This document shows positions 12,568 through 23,189 of a DNA stretch of 64,000 nt, in pieces. Origin of the DNA: Charina bottae. Its lineage: Eukaryota > Chordata > Lepidosauria > Squamata > Charinaidae. The notes beneath the pieces are model-generated. The model worked only from the letters and a program-made list of their open reading frames with translations. It was not told the origin of the DNA and searched no databases. Made by a program: the position numbers and the translations under genes. Each line of letters starts with the position of its first letter. Position 1 is the first letter of the stretch. The stretch spans positions 184,657,225-184,721,224 of the forward strand of contig JALMGJ010000003.1 in NCBI GenBank assembly GCA_023362775.1. The letters are read 5' to 3'.

Positions 12568-12668
12568 ATGTAGTTTATTAATTAATTAATTAATTAATCA
12601 TTCATTCATTCATTCATTAAATTTATATTACCACCCATCTCCCCTATCGGGTTGGGCTGTATGGGCTC
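12568..12668 (-). mobile_element. L2/CR1-clade LINE tail (reverse strand)
   Basis: (TTAA)n and (CATT)n, followed by the reverse complement of the L2 3' UTR signature (ACCACCCATCTCCCCTAT). It is a very short 5'-truncated insertion within the RTE copy. Confidence 0.75.
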
Positions 12669-13738
12669 AGAAACTGAAACAAAGCAGAGTGATGGTTTAT
12701 CCATTTCTGCCAATCCAATGATTTCTTCATTGCTAACAGTCTTCAAACATCCCAAATGATTTCTATATACATGGACATCATCACATAGAAATTGAATTGA
12801 CTATATTATTTGTTGAAGGAGATGGAAGAGTACAGTTATAATAGCAAACAGAGGGCCAGGTGCTGAATGTGGAACAGATCACAAACTTTTCATGTGCAAG
12901 TTAAGGTAAAGCAGCAGAAGAAAACCAACCTGTTTCCACAATATGATTTTCAACGTATATTCACCATTTTCAAGGAGAACACCAGGAATCACTTTAAAGT
13001 CCAGAACCTCATGATATGGAGGCAGAGGAGCTGTGGAATGAACTTAAAGAAGTTGTTAAGGATAACTGAAAAGAGACTGCCAAAGATCAAAAAACAGAAG
13101 GCAAAATGATGTCAGAACAAATGGTGGAAATTGCCAAGAAGAGGAGAGAAGCCAAAACCAAGAAAAAATAAAGAAAGGATCTTAAGAAAGGGTTTCAGAA
13201 AGCTGTTAGAAGAGACAAGAAGCAGTATTACAAAAACATCTGTAAAGACTTTAAGTCGAAAACACACAGAAAAACAAGGAAAGTCTTCCAAAAGATCTCT
13301 GAACTCGGAAGGAGGTGCCAACCTCAAATTGGTATGCTAAAGGATGCCAATGGACAGATGGTAACTGATTCCAAGAAAATTAAACAAAGATGGAAGGAGT
13401 ATACTGAGTTTCTGTACAGTAAAGCTGTCAACATCCAAGGTATCTTATAAGATATTCCCTTACAAGAACATCTAGTACTAGAAGATGAAGTTGTATCAGA
13501 ATTGCTGTTATTATCAAGTTGCAAGGCTAGAGGAATTGGAATATCTACAGAAATAAGCAACAGAAGAAGAATCAGTAGCAGTTCTAACCAAGCTATGCCA
13601 CTAAACCTGGATAAATCTGAATGACACAGGGGCCAACAGATTGGAAGAGATCAATCTATATATCAATACCAAAGAAAGGAGACTTAACAGAGGGGGCAAA
13701 CTATTGTACAGTATACTTTATTTCACATGCTAGCACAG

Positions 13739-14455
13739 TGCATCTGGTGGGCTAGCTGTGTCCTTTCCTGGACTGGGAGGTCCTTCAGACAGTCACTCAT
13801 GCCCTGGTCACCTCACAATTGGATTACTATAATGAGCTTTACATGGGACTGCCCTTGAAAACCATCTAGAAGCTACAGCTGGTCCAGAATGCAGTGGCAT
13901 AGACAGTGATGGGGGTGTTGCATTTTGCTCATGTGCTTCATGAGCTGCAGTGGTTACCCATTGGCTTCCAGGTACAATTCAAGTTGCTGGTTATTACCTT
14001 TGAAGGCCTTCACTGAATATGGCCTATCTACCTGAAAGGCCTCTTATCTCCAACTGTTTCTGCCCATTCAGTATGGTCAAGCAGGGTGGGTGTACTCCAT
14101 GTCCCATTGATTAACTAATGTTGTCTTATGGGACCCAGGAAACACATCTTCTCTGTTGTAGCACTCTGTAATGATATCCCCCAGAGATTCAACCAGCTCC
14201 TACCCTAATGACATTCAAGCAATCACTAAAAACTTGGTTGTTTTCCCAGACCTTGGGATAGGGTCACTATGGAGTATCCATTAGTTAAGTTTGGTTCTAT
14301 AGTTGCTTGTATTGTCCTTCCAGTTGTCTATGATATTTTTATATGCATTGTATTTCTTTTTTATTTGTAATCTGACCACAGTTGATAAGGAATTGGGTGT
14401 CCTCAAAATTGGGTAGATGCAGATTCAGATATAAATAAAATGTCTGAGAGCTTCT
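13739..14455 (+). pseudogene. Decayed L2/CR1-clade LINE, 3' third
   Basis: Begins inside the RT C-terminal part: TCACTCATGCCCTGGTCACC encodes THALVT, then residues like YNELYMGLPL, KLQLVQNAVA and LQWLPIGFQVQFKLLVITF. The C-terminal segment continues to about 14260 and an AT-rich 3' UTR to a (ATAAATAAA)-like tail. Several stops and indels break it. It directly abuts the RTE copy at its left. Confidence 0.75.
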
Positions 14456-14694
14456 TGCCAAGACTAGTCAAGTCCTAAATAAGGCATTAAGGGTCTGGAG
14501 TGTCATGATTTACTGCCTAACCTTGGTATGAAGCCTAACAGAAACAAGATGTATCATTCTGGTTGAACAACTTGTACTAAGTAATGGTGCAGGGAAACCA
14601 TAACCTTATTATATTTATTGGACCTCTCATTCTCCTGTAACATATTCAACATTGATATCTTTCTGGATTGCTTGGCTGGTTTAGGTTCAGGGAA

Positions 14695-15175
14695 GCCTGG
14701 TGGCATGGTTGGCTCATTCTAACCTGGCTGGTTTAAAATATGTTGTTGAGATTTACACACTTCAGCTGATACAGAATATCAATAGATCCTTTATCTTGCC
14801 AGTTGATCATATTGTATATATTGATCCTATCACAGTTGCACTAGTTGCCAATAACTTCTGGGTCCAACTGAATGTTATGGTGTTGCCACACTTCAAAAAC
14901 TGCCTGTGGAAGTTCTGCTAGAGTGGAGAAAAATTCTGCTAGAGTGGAGGAAGTTTTATTAGCTTGCTATTAAAATGAATAAATTTGTCAGGAGGGCTAG
15001 ACGTAGAGAATGCCAATTAGAAAGGGGGTTCTTAGTGGTGGTTCCTATTCTACTGAATACTACCCTAAGAGATATATGCCCAGCTATGTTTGTGGCTGAC
15101 TTAAACAAGTCTTTAAACACTTATTTGTTTCTTCTGGCATTTCTTTCAAAAAGATCTTATCATTTGCTGCAAATT
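14695..15175 (+). pseudogene. Highly decayed L2/CR1-clade LINE fragment
   Basis: Translated segments (YTLQLIQNINRSF, then NNFWVQLNVMVL, then PILLNTTLRDICPA and LNKSLNTYLFL) line up in order with KLQLVQNAAARA, CFWVQFKVLV, PALWNILPLE and FRKNFKT of the younger L2 copies. It is clearly older than them. Confidence 0.55.
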
Positions 15176-15751
15176 TAGAATTCAATTTGTGACAATATAT
15201 GTAGATTTTGAGTTAGGGTTGACAAAGAAAATAAGATTCTTAACACCATTGGATCCAACATGCTCACAAAGATTGGTGAAATCATTATACTTTCTTTGTG
15301 GAATGTTATTCTGACACCCAGGTATACAGAGAAACAACTGTATTTTGACTGCAAAGTGGATTGTTAGCATCTGCCCTGGACTTGGAATCTGTGATATTAC
15401 CGCTTTGCAGATACTAGGTCAACGTTGCCATTCTTTAACATCGTACATAGAGAATACATTGTATAGAACTCATTGGGGTTGCATGCAATTTATCTAAACA
15501 TATATTGTCCTTCAGTCTAATATTCATTATATTATATATCTTGTATTCTATTACATTTTTACTATCTTATCCTACCTTTTATCCTTTTATCTTTATTTTA
15601 CCTCATCCTTATATTATGTCCATTTTATTCTACTGTAGTCTATTTTATCTCATTATATTGTATCTTACCTTATTTTGTCTTAAAGCATTTTACTGTGGCA
15701 TATGCATTGATATGGTCAAATAGACTACTCAATAAAGTATTACTTTAAAGA

Positions 15752-15903
15752 CCTGGTTCTGCCGCCTGGCTTGGGACAAAGGAAGTGATAGTTCCTCCTG
15801 GGGGTGGTTAGCTTAGTAATAACCTCCTTTTAAGACCTTACCATCTTCTGGATTTTTTTCTATTTCTATTTATTATGATATTGTATTTTAATGATTTATA
15901 GGG
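15752..15903 (+). mobile_element. L2/CR1-clade LINE 3' end, part 1
   Basis: Encodes the terminal residues of the L2 polyprotein (the CRLAWDKGSDSSSWGWL type) and the start of the 3' UTR. It is interrupted by the solo LTR and resumes at 16352. Confidence 0.8.
15899..15903. repeat. Target-site duplication, left (solo LTR)
   Basis: TAGGG, repeated at 16347-16351. Confidence 0.8.
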
Positions 15904-16346
15904 TGTCAGAGTGCGCGCGGTGGAGCGGCCTGCTCTATTTTCCAAGACACCAGTGATTTACGTTCTATGCAGTAAATAGACACTAAAGCAGAGATTAGAT
16001 AAAATATCATATTTACTATATATACATACGTATTACAGAATACATCCACACGGGTAACAAATGATACAGCGATGAGTAGTTACAGCAAACGAGAAGAAAG
16101 AATACAACCAGACTCCTCTGCTTATATACATAAACTGACCAATCAAATTATAGGTCACTCTCATCATCTGCCACACCCAGCTAAATGATAGCACCTGTAG
16201 TATGAGTCATACACTGCCACATCATCCCTACAACAATGGCTGCTAATTGGGTGACTTGCAGAATAATTCCCCTCTCACCTAGATATCAAGCCTCTCCAGT
16301 ATAATTTATCTAACTGTAAATTCCTGGGTATATACAAACCCCAACA
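15904..16346 (-). mobile_element. Solo LTR of an LTR retroelement
   Basis: This 443-bp unit starts TGTCAGAG and ends CCCCAACA, so it has TG...CA termini, and 5-bp duplications (TAGGG) flank it. On the minus strand it reads TGTTGGGG...CTCTGACA with a CCAAT-type box (complement of GACCAATCA, 16138-16146) followed by a TATATAAG box (complement of 16121-16131). That order fits a U3 promoter, so I place the LTR on the minus strand. There is no internal gag-pol, consistent with LTR-LTR recombination. A 5-bp duplication suits Gypsy or some endogenous retroviruses, and I cannot decide between them. Confidence 0.8.
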
Positions 16347-16351
16347 TAGGG

Positions 16352-16440
16352 TTTTTTAAAATTTTAATATTTTATTGTAAACTGCCCAGAGTCTACTGCG
16401 GTAGAGATGGGCGGTGATAAATTTGATTAATAAAATAAAT
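16352..16440 (+). mobile_element. L2/CR1-clade LINE 3' end, part 2
   Basis: Continuation of the copy at 15752: AAACTGCCCAGAGTCTACTG, GAGATGGGCGGTGATAAA and a short ATAAAATAAA tail. Confidence 0.8.
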
Positions 16441-16539
16441 ACTATAATTCAATTTGCATTTTTCTAAAGAAATGTTTTTTTAATGGTTTCTCAACTGAGT
16501 GTAGACCCATCAACAGAGTGAAATGCCTCCCACCCATGT

Positions 16540-16740
16540 TTCCACAATGCTACCACCATGAAGACATGTGCTAACTCCCATCCTTCTCCGGCTTCAGTTG
16601 CACAGATTTGAGGAAACAGTTTAAAGTGCTTTTATAATTTGATACTGACTTTTTTCTTACTCTGTTATGTATTGTAAGCTGCCTTGGGAATATCAGAACC
16701 TTGAAAGGAGGCTGACGGATATATTAAATAATTAAAGAAA
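16540..16740 (+). mobile_element. LINE 3' end, CR1/L2 clade, diverged
   Basis: The end reads GTAAGCTGCCTTGGGAATAT and AAAGGAGGCTGACGGATATA, a CR1/L2-clade 3'-UTR pattern. The upstream stretch resembles the last coding residues (FKKQFK-like). It is from a different subfamily than the neighbouring L2 copies. Confidence 0.45.
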
Positions 16741-17395
16741 CCTTTGGTACTTCCTATTAATGAATGGATTTTGAGCAGTGCTTGCTTAGCCAGTTTCATG
16801 CTCAAGTACGCATATGGGATTTCAAGTCAGTTGAGATTCTCATATATATTCAAAAATATGACAGGGGCTGACTAAACATGACACATTTTTATGTTCTGTT
16901 AATAGAGAATGTATTCTGGAGCATATGTTCATGATCTCTTGCCAAGAGATGAGTTCCTCCCATAGCTGCTGCTAGAGAACAGCAGAGAAAGCTTCTGTTG
17001 GCGTGGCACCCTTCCATGCGGTAGTGGAAATTAAAAAGAGCTACACACAGTTGATTGTAACTTACAGTTCCTGCCCTAATACACTAGGGCTGCTGTTATT
17101 TTGCCAGCTGGACTGATTCCATCCATCCTATCGTATAAATTTCAATATTCATGGCTGAAAGTAATTTTTTTTTAAAAAAAAACACCTGTCTTCTAGTGAC
17201 TTTTTTTCTTTTTCTTTTTTTTTTGAGTTCTTATTGTGTCTTAAATTCACTGAGACTACATAAGTGAATCAATAGAGAACAGCTCCTGGACAGTACCAGA
17301 ATGAAAGAAGTCTTAGTCCTATCTCAGCATAGCTTAAATATCCTAGATGAAAACCAACTAATGATATCGATTCATTAATCTCCCCATCGCAACTA
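16741..17395. other. No identified features
   Basis: AT-rich sequence with homopolymer T runs near 17165-17225 and nothing else recognisable. Confidence 0.4.
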
Positions 17396-17660
17396 AGATT
17401 CTACTTTAGGGCCAGATTCAACAGCCTTCCCTTAGCACTTCCATATGGGAAATGTAATAAGGTTCCTATAGCTAGTCAAACCTGCCCTTGTGGTGACAGT
17501 TCAATTGAATCCATCCTTCATGTGTTGATACACTGTCCATTTTATAACAATGCCCCCAAAAGGTCCATCTCTCTTCTGTTGTCATATGCTTCAAGTCGGC
17601 CTGAGGAATTTTATGTTGACTTTCTTCTATGAGATAAGAATAGTCCTATCATATACATAT
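17396..17660 (+). pseudogene. Possible LINE C-terminal zinc-knuckle relic
   Basis: In one frame around 17480-17545 the translation includes CPCGDSSIESILHVLIHCPFY, a C-x-C...H-x4-C pattern like the zinc motif after the RT in several non-LTR retrotransposons. It is short and the family is not certain. Confidence 0.35.
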
Positions 17661-18454
17661 AACATAGCCAGGTTTTGTATAATAGCAGTGAATGTGCATA
17701 AATAATTGCTCTCAGGATTGCATTAGTAATACTTTTCTATCTGTATCTTAATCATTCTTCTTGGTTATCTATGATTAATACCCCAGATTTTTTAATTTTA
17801 CAGAATGATTTATGTCTATATTATCAAATTATTTTATTATAAGTTGAACATTTATTTCCCTTTTTAGATTTAGATACTTTTATTAAAAATAGCTTTAGTA
17901 GTGTGCACTGCTGTATAATTTATTTTATTCTGTTTACACATACTGTATCTGTACACTTGATTTTATTCTACTCTTTTTTCATTTTTTTAATGGTGATCAT
18001 TCACTAAAATCTCTCTCTCCATCTCCCTCTCTCCCCTTCTCCCCTTCTGCCTGAGTGTAAAATCTCCCTAATTATAAAAAAAGAGCTTGTGAAAACATGC
18101 ATACAAAGGACAAGAATTGGCGCTACCCAGCAGATTGGTTGAATCCAAACCTCTTAATTGACTTATTAAATCAATTGGAAATGCCAAAAGTATTTCATAT
18201 GCTATGACATCAGAAGCAATGCTATTTTTTTCTTAATTGGACATCACTATGTTATTGTTGCATGTTTGAGCAGTCTAATGTAGCAAGGCAAAAGTGGTAA
18301 GTTACAATCAACTCTATGTTGCTCTTATTTAATTTCCACCATTAAAAAGTGGAAGAACAGGAAGGAAGTTCCAGATTTCTCTTACTGTGATTTCTATGGC
18401 TATAGGCTACCTAAGAAACAACTGGGTAAAAGCTCTATACTTCTTGAAAAATAA

Positions 18455-18915
18455 AATTATTTATTATTTTGAATTTATCCCCGCCCATCTCTACCATGGT
18501 AGACTCTAAAATTACCTAGTACTTTTCCATGTTGAAAATATAAGCTTATAATTTCTCTTAGCTGCTGGCTCAGAAGACAGCCAGACACAAGGAAGAACTA
18601 TTTTACATGCTTGTTTATTGATTTATACCTCACGTTAAATCAATGGGTGATAACGGTAGTTAAGAGAAATAGTAAAATACTCAAAAGTCTAGTAAAAAGA
18701 AAAAAAAAATCCTACATTCTTGATCTAATTCAAAAGAACTGATTGAAGAGGAGGATCCTGAAATCTTTTCTGAAGGTGGAAAACACGGAGGCTAAGAAGA
18801 ACTCCTGAAGAAGTGTATTCCATAGTTTTGGGATGACACAAGAGAAGGTCGTCTTCTCAATACCGAGAAACAGTCCTTTGAACTTGTGAACATCCATAAG
18901 AGGATTTCTCATGCT
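18455..18915 (-). pseudogene. Decayed L2/CR1-clade LINE (reverse strand)
   Basis: The right part (18730-18912, minus) translates to IPKLWNTLLQEFFLASVFSTFRKDFR, equivalent to APALWNILP...FRKNFKT of L2. The left part (18470-18510) is the complement of a GGTAGAGATGGGCGGGGATAAA tail. The sequence between is unclear, so these may be one copy or two. Confidence 0.45.
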
Positions 18916-19240
18916 GATCTGATTTCCCAGATGTGTTTATTCCTAAATAGGCAATCTCTCAGTCATATATACAGTAAGCCCTTCAGAAGTGTCTGTCTAT
19001 CTATCTCTCTATTTATACTTCATGTCCCCATCTCCCTTTTTCCAGCTTGGGTTAATATCACAAGCTGTGTAAAGAAAGTAACCAAACAACAACAACAACA
19101 GAATAAAAAGAGAAAGAAAAAGGGAAGACATAGAATGAGCAGGGAGCTGAGATGGCTCTAGAAATACCTTAAGTTGATGGCTGCTACCCTAGAAATCAGA
19201 TGTGGACTTCCCTGGAGTGTTTATTTAGGTATGCTGACCA
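18916..19240. other. No identified features
   Basis: Contains a CAA-rich purine tract (19085-19120) only. Confidence 0.4.
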
Positions 19241-19245
19241 GGGAC

Positions 19246-19385
19246 CTCTGCAGGGGAGTGTCCAAAAAGTCAAAATGGTGACTGCGACTGCATGGTTGAA
19301 ATCTCACCACCTTTTTATATGTGTTACATCTGAGGAGGCATTGATGGCATCTTGACTTTTTGGATGCCTGGTCCCTGTGGACACC
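19246..19385. mobile_element. Possible MITE with inverted ends
   Basis: TCCAAAAAGTCAAAATGG (19261-19278) faces a near-perfect complement CATCTTGACTTTTTGGA (19348-19364), and both are flanked by CAGGGACC or GGTCCCTG. The inner 70 bp is unique. It may be a non-autonomous DNA transposon. I saw no clear target duplication. Confidence 0.4.
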
Positions 19386-20499
19386 CCGATACTCACTGTT
19401 CATATTTGTATAGTATCATAAAATATTCAAAGTCCTGCCAGGGTTCCAGTGACCTCTTTTCAAAAGAGCCAAAGCAATATCACTGCACTTTTGAAATTCA
19501 GCAAATTGCAGTATGTGTAATACAGTATAAATATGTCTACGTTTATAAAAGTTATTTGCCTTTCATTATTACCAAAATAATACAGAGCAGGATCCTCTGA
19601 GTTACCATGTACAAGGATATACAGTAATATCATAGCAATATTGCCAAGGTTTGGGGATATCAGGAGGTGGCTAGAAGCTACAGTATATTGGAACCAAGGA
19701 AGTATCAATGACCTACACTCTGAAAGCTGCAAACTTTAACAATTGAAAAATCCAGCCCTGAACTGATAGGCGACCCAATTTGATACAATGCCATATTAAC
19801 TTGCACATGGCTTAATGCCTACTCTAGAGAGAGAGCAATACAAACAAACCATGGAGATTTCAGCTGAATCAGGGATTCTAAACGAAAGAATATGAGCCTC
19901 ATCTTGACTGAGACCCATAAATATAATAAAATGACAATGTTGTTTGTTTCCTGTTTTAAAAAACAAAAGCATCTTATTGGATTATTTTAAAGTGCTTTCC
20001 AAACATGAATTAAACCTTTTTCACATCATCTTTGTTATACACATTGTGATAGGCATATAGGACTTGCACACCATTTCTCTGAGGAACTGCAGTCTCTGTG
20101 ATGTCCTTTAAAAACAATCACAACTGTACTGAGCTAGTTTTTGAAAAGAACATCAAAAATAATTCATAAAAAACTGATGGGATTATAGATGACAGCATCA
20201 AAATATGATAGCTGACACCGAGTATAGGATTCTGGGATGAGTTTGTGATGAAAAGTATTGGGAAGTCAGTCATTAAAATAATGAATCAAAAACCTAGATT
20301 AAAATTTATATAAAACATGTCAGTGCACATTTCTCCATTTTGTATCAGTGTAATCTCGAATGATTCTTCCAAGAAGATTGCTTGCCATACTTGAAATTGT
20401 TTTCTATATCTTTTGATAAGCACTTTTGTACATTTGTATTCATGTTTTATAATGGTTCATAGACCAACTTTTAAAGAAACTTGTCATGTTTGGAATTAT
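19386..20499. other. No identified features
   Basis: No recognised repeats, and open frames lack signatures. Confidence 0.4.
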
Positions 20500-21632
20500 A
20501 TATGCCAGGCTTGCCCAACCAGGGGGAAGTATGTAACTCATCAATATGCGGATGATACCCAGTTATACATCTCCATCCCGGGTGAAGTAAGTGATGCAGT
20601 GACCACCCTGTCCAAGTGCCTGGGGGCTGTAGGGGTCTGGATGGGGAAAAACAGGCTTCAGCTGAACCCTGGTAAAATGGAGTGGCTGTGGATTAATGGC
20701 CTCTCAGTTTCTGGGAATTTGTCATCTTTAGTTCTGGATGGGGTTGGAGTACCCCAGACATACCTGGTGTGTAACTTGGGGGTCCTCTTGGACTCATGAC
20801 TCCTGCTCAAAGAGCAGGTGGCAGTTGTGGCCAGGAGGGACTTTGCTCAACTTAGTGTTGTGCGCCAGTTATGCCCTTTCCTTGACTGAGAGGCCCTTCG
20901 AACGGTCACTCATGCCCTGGTTGTCTCCCATATAGATTACTGTAATGCACTCTACATGGGGCTAACCTTGAAGAATATCCAGAAGCTACAGCTGGTACAG
21001 AATGCGGCCGCGTGGGCAGTTTTAGGTGCACCAAGATTGACACACATAACATCTCTGCTCCGTGAGCTGCATTGGGTGCCAGTTTGCTTTTGGGTCCAAT
21101 TCAAGGTGTTGGTTATTACCTTTAAAGCCCTACATGGCATGGCCCCAGGTTAACTGAGGGACTGCCTCATCCCCATTTCATCATCCCGTCCCACCCGATC
21201 TTGCAGAGAGGGCATGCTGCAGACCCTCTCTATAAAAGAATTCCATCTAGCGGGGTCTTGGAGGCGAGCCTTCTCTGCAGTGGCACCTGCCCTATGGAAC
21301 ATCCTCCCTCCAGAGATAAAACAGGCCCCTTCACTCCTGGACTTCAGAAAAAAATTAAAAACTTGGCTCTGTGATCTCGCCTGGGGCAAGAAGGAAAGTG
21401 GTCAAGCTTGGGGATGGCTGATTTCTTAGAGCCTCCTCAAATATTTTAAATATGTTTAGCTTCACTGTAAGAACCACCTGCCACTTGTATTTTATTGTAT
21501 TTATACTTTTATTGTTGTTTTTATTGTATTTTAATGATGTTGTGGTTGTGAACCACCCAGAGTCCCTCCTTGAGGGGGAGATGGGTGGTCATAGAAATTT
21601 AATAAATAAATAAACAAACAAACAAACAAACT
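20500..21632 (+). pseudogene. L2/CR1-clade LINE, 5'-truncated RT with frame breaks
   Basis: Starts within the RT domain just before the catalytic YADD (residues HQYADDTQLYISIPGEVSDA from about 20539). The thumb and C-terminal region continue (GVWMGKNRLQLNPGKMEWLW; NLGVLLDS; then after a frame change QNAAAWAVLGAPRLTHI, LHWVPVCFWVQFKVLVITFKALHG, and APALWNILPPEIKQAPS). The frame breaks near 20799 (stop after the LLDS motif) and again near 21153. The 3' UTR has the CACCCAGAGTCCCTC and GGAGATGGGTGG signature and ends in (AAATA)(AAAC)n. It is a non-functional relic. Confidence 0.85.
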
Positions 21633-21867
21633 CTGGAAATCCTTGTCATTCTGTTGCATGAACATTTTTGGTAAGGCTGGTCTATGTCAAATGAAGAATA
21701 ATAATGTATACAGTACGCAACACAGCCAAGTTCAGGTATTTGCACAAACCTGGGGAAATCACTCCTCCTTGGCTAGAGAGATTCCCCTTTACATATTACC
21801 AATATGATACATCATATTGTTTAATTTCTAGGACAGCATTGAAAGAGGTATTTTAGAGATAGTATCT

Positions 21868-21881
21868 ATAGCTGCTCAATG
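21868..21881. repeat. Target-site duplication, left (PLE fold-back)
   Basis: ATAGCTGCTCAATG, repeated exactly at 22035-22048. Confidence 0.9.
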
Positions 21882-22034
21882 TCTGTAGCTTGAATCATGT
21901 CAACTGGATTTCTATTTTCTCAGTGGAAATCCTTATCCAAGGAGCGAAACGTTTCCACTGAGAAAATAGAAATCCAGTTGACATGATTCAAGCTACAGAC
22001 AATTCCACCTGGATGACTGAGAACCTTCATAGAC
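21882..22034. mobile_element. Penelope-like fold-back, 153 bp
   Basis: Two inverted copies of a PLE 3' end meet in a tight hairpin. The left arm reads, in complement, the tail (TCTGTAGCTTGAATCATG, CAACTGGATTTCTATTTTC). The right arm repeats it in plus orientation and runs on through ATTCCACCTGGATGACTGAG to CTTCATAGAC. The centre is TCCTTATCCAAGGAGCGAAAC, in which the stem palindrome of the hammerhead-like motif is itself the turning point. A 14-bp perfect duplication flanks the unit, so both arms arrived together. Confidence 0.9.
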
Positions 22035-22048
22035 ATAGCTGCTCAATG
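22035..22048. repeat. Target-site duplication, right (PLE fold-back)
   Basis: Identical to 21868-21881. Confidence 0.9.
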
Positions 22049-22479
22049 ATTTTCCTCCATTACATTTTAACTCAAATTAGGCTTAGGCAAGATATAATCT
22101 GAACAGACTACATGTAATAGAATATAAAAACACAATCTAGCATGGGGGGAAGAATCTTAATTCTTTACCCTCCTGCTGTTTTCCAACTCAGAACTGCTCT
22201 CAAGCTGATTTTACCTGCATGAATGATATGGGTCCCACAAGCACTCTGTACCTGTCCTCATTGTGGGTAAAAAAGAATATTTATGTTTTAGCTTATTGTT
22301 AGTGCTTTCAGTGAGCAACCAGGTTTCACTTCATCTAATATTGAATGATTTGGTCCCACTTATTCTCAACAATTTTCTCCAGCACAGCTAAAAGGCATCA
22401 TTTTTTCTTTGTTTAGTTATCCTGGAAGTCCAGCTTTCACAGCTCCATGTTACATGGCCTTGACAATATATACTTTGGT

Positions 22480-22905
22480 GTCAATGTGATATATCTGTAC
22501 TTTAATATTTTGCCTAAAGTTGTCCTTCATCTCCAAAATAGCAGATGTCTCTTTATTACTTCAACAACTACTCTGTCTATTTCCATGGGTTGGCATTACG
22601 TATTGACATAATCTTATTAATTTTGAGCACCAAACTAGGTTTTGTATTCTCTTCTTTAACCTTCAACAAGATTCCTCAAGTTTCCCTCAGTTCCAGTCGT
22701 TGAAGTGATATCATTAGCAAATCTGAAGTTGCTAATATTTTTCTCAGCAATTGCAATGCCAATTTCTATTTCATCCAAACTAACATTTCACATGACATAT
22801 TCTTCATATGTTAAATAAATAAGATGATAGTATACAACTTCAGCATATTCCTTTCCCAATTTTGAATAATTTAATTGCTCTATATTCCATTGAAAGTATT
22901 GCAAA
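22480..22905 (-). pseudogene. Decayed RTE-clade LINE fragment (reverse strand)
   Basis: It aligns by eye with the BovB copy at about 44260-44710. Shared plus-strand blocks include AATTTTGAGCACCAAACTAGG, CATTAGCAAATCTGAAGTTG (the complement of the YADD region), GTTAAATAAATAAGATGATAGT and CCTTTCCCAATTTTGAA. It is strongly diverged without an ORF, so it belongs to an older RTE family like the copy at 11.8-13.7 kb. Confidence 0.65.
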
Positions 22906-23015
22906 ATCTTTCTTAACAGCACATTTCTTTGGGTGTTACATCTGTTAAATGTCATCTGCCACAAATACTGAAGAACGTATCTATAATTAATCTTTTGTCT
23001 AATAAATTCTTAGAG

Positions 23016-23027
23016 ATTGTGTACTTT
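23016..23027. repeat. Target-site duplication, left (PLE pair 1)
   Basis: ATTGTGTACTTT, repeated exactly at 25671-25682. Confidence 0.9.
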
Positions 23028-23078
23028 GGCTGTTGTGGGTCTTCCGGGCTGTGTGGCCGTGTTCTGGAAGTTGTGGTT

Positions 23079-23119
23079 CCTAACGTTTCGCCAGCATCTG
23101 TGGCCAGCATCTTCAGAGG
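23079..23119 (-). ncRNA. Hammerhead-like motif, left arm of pair 1
   Basis: Mirror of 25545-25585: CCT, CTGAAGA, one T, GCTGGC, a 7-nt loop, GCTGGC, GAAA, CGT, T, AGG when read on the minus strand. Confidence 0.5.
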
Positions 23120-23189
23120 GCAGGAGCACAGATAGAAGCAAAATCTCTGTGCCCAGGTAGAGTGGCAATGTTCTATTTATAGAGCTAAA

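Larger units (their letters stand above)
11810..13738 (+). pseudogene. Decayed RTE-clade LINE (EN-RT)
   Basis: An old copy related to, but distinct from, the BovB copies at 43.8 and 47.5 kb. A 5'-UTR-like stretch is followed by an apurinic-endonuclease start at 12069 (residues GTWNVRNMN, then LHIDILYISKLRWTGIEHF). The EN end appears near 12720-12800 (SLQTSQM... IDYI), the linker with KKRREAK- and RRDKKQYYK-like segments at 13000-13300, and the first RT block (DWKRS, IPKKG) near 13640-13680. Many stops and frameshifts break it, and it has no continuous ORF. An L2 tail interrupts it at 12568-12668, and a local tandem duplication lies at 12481-12555. Confidence 0.75.
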
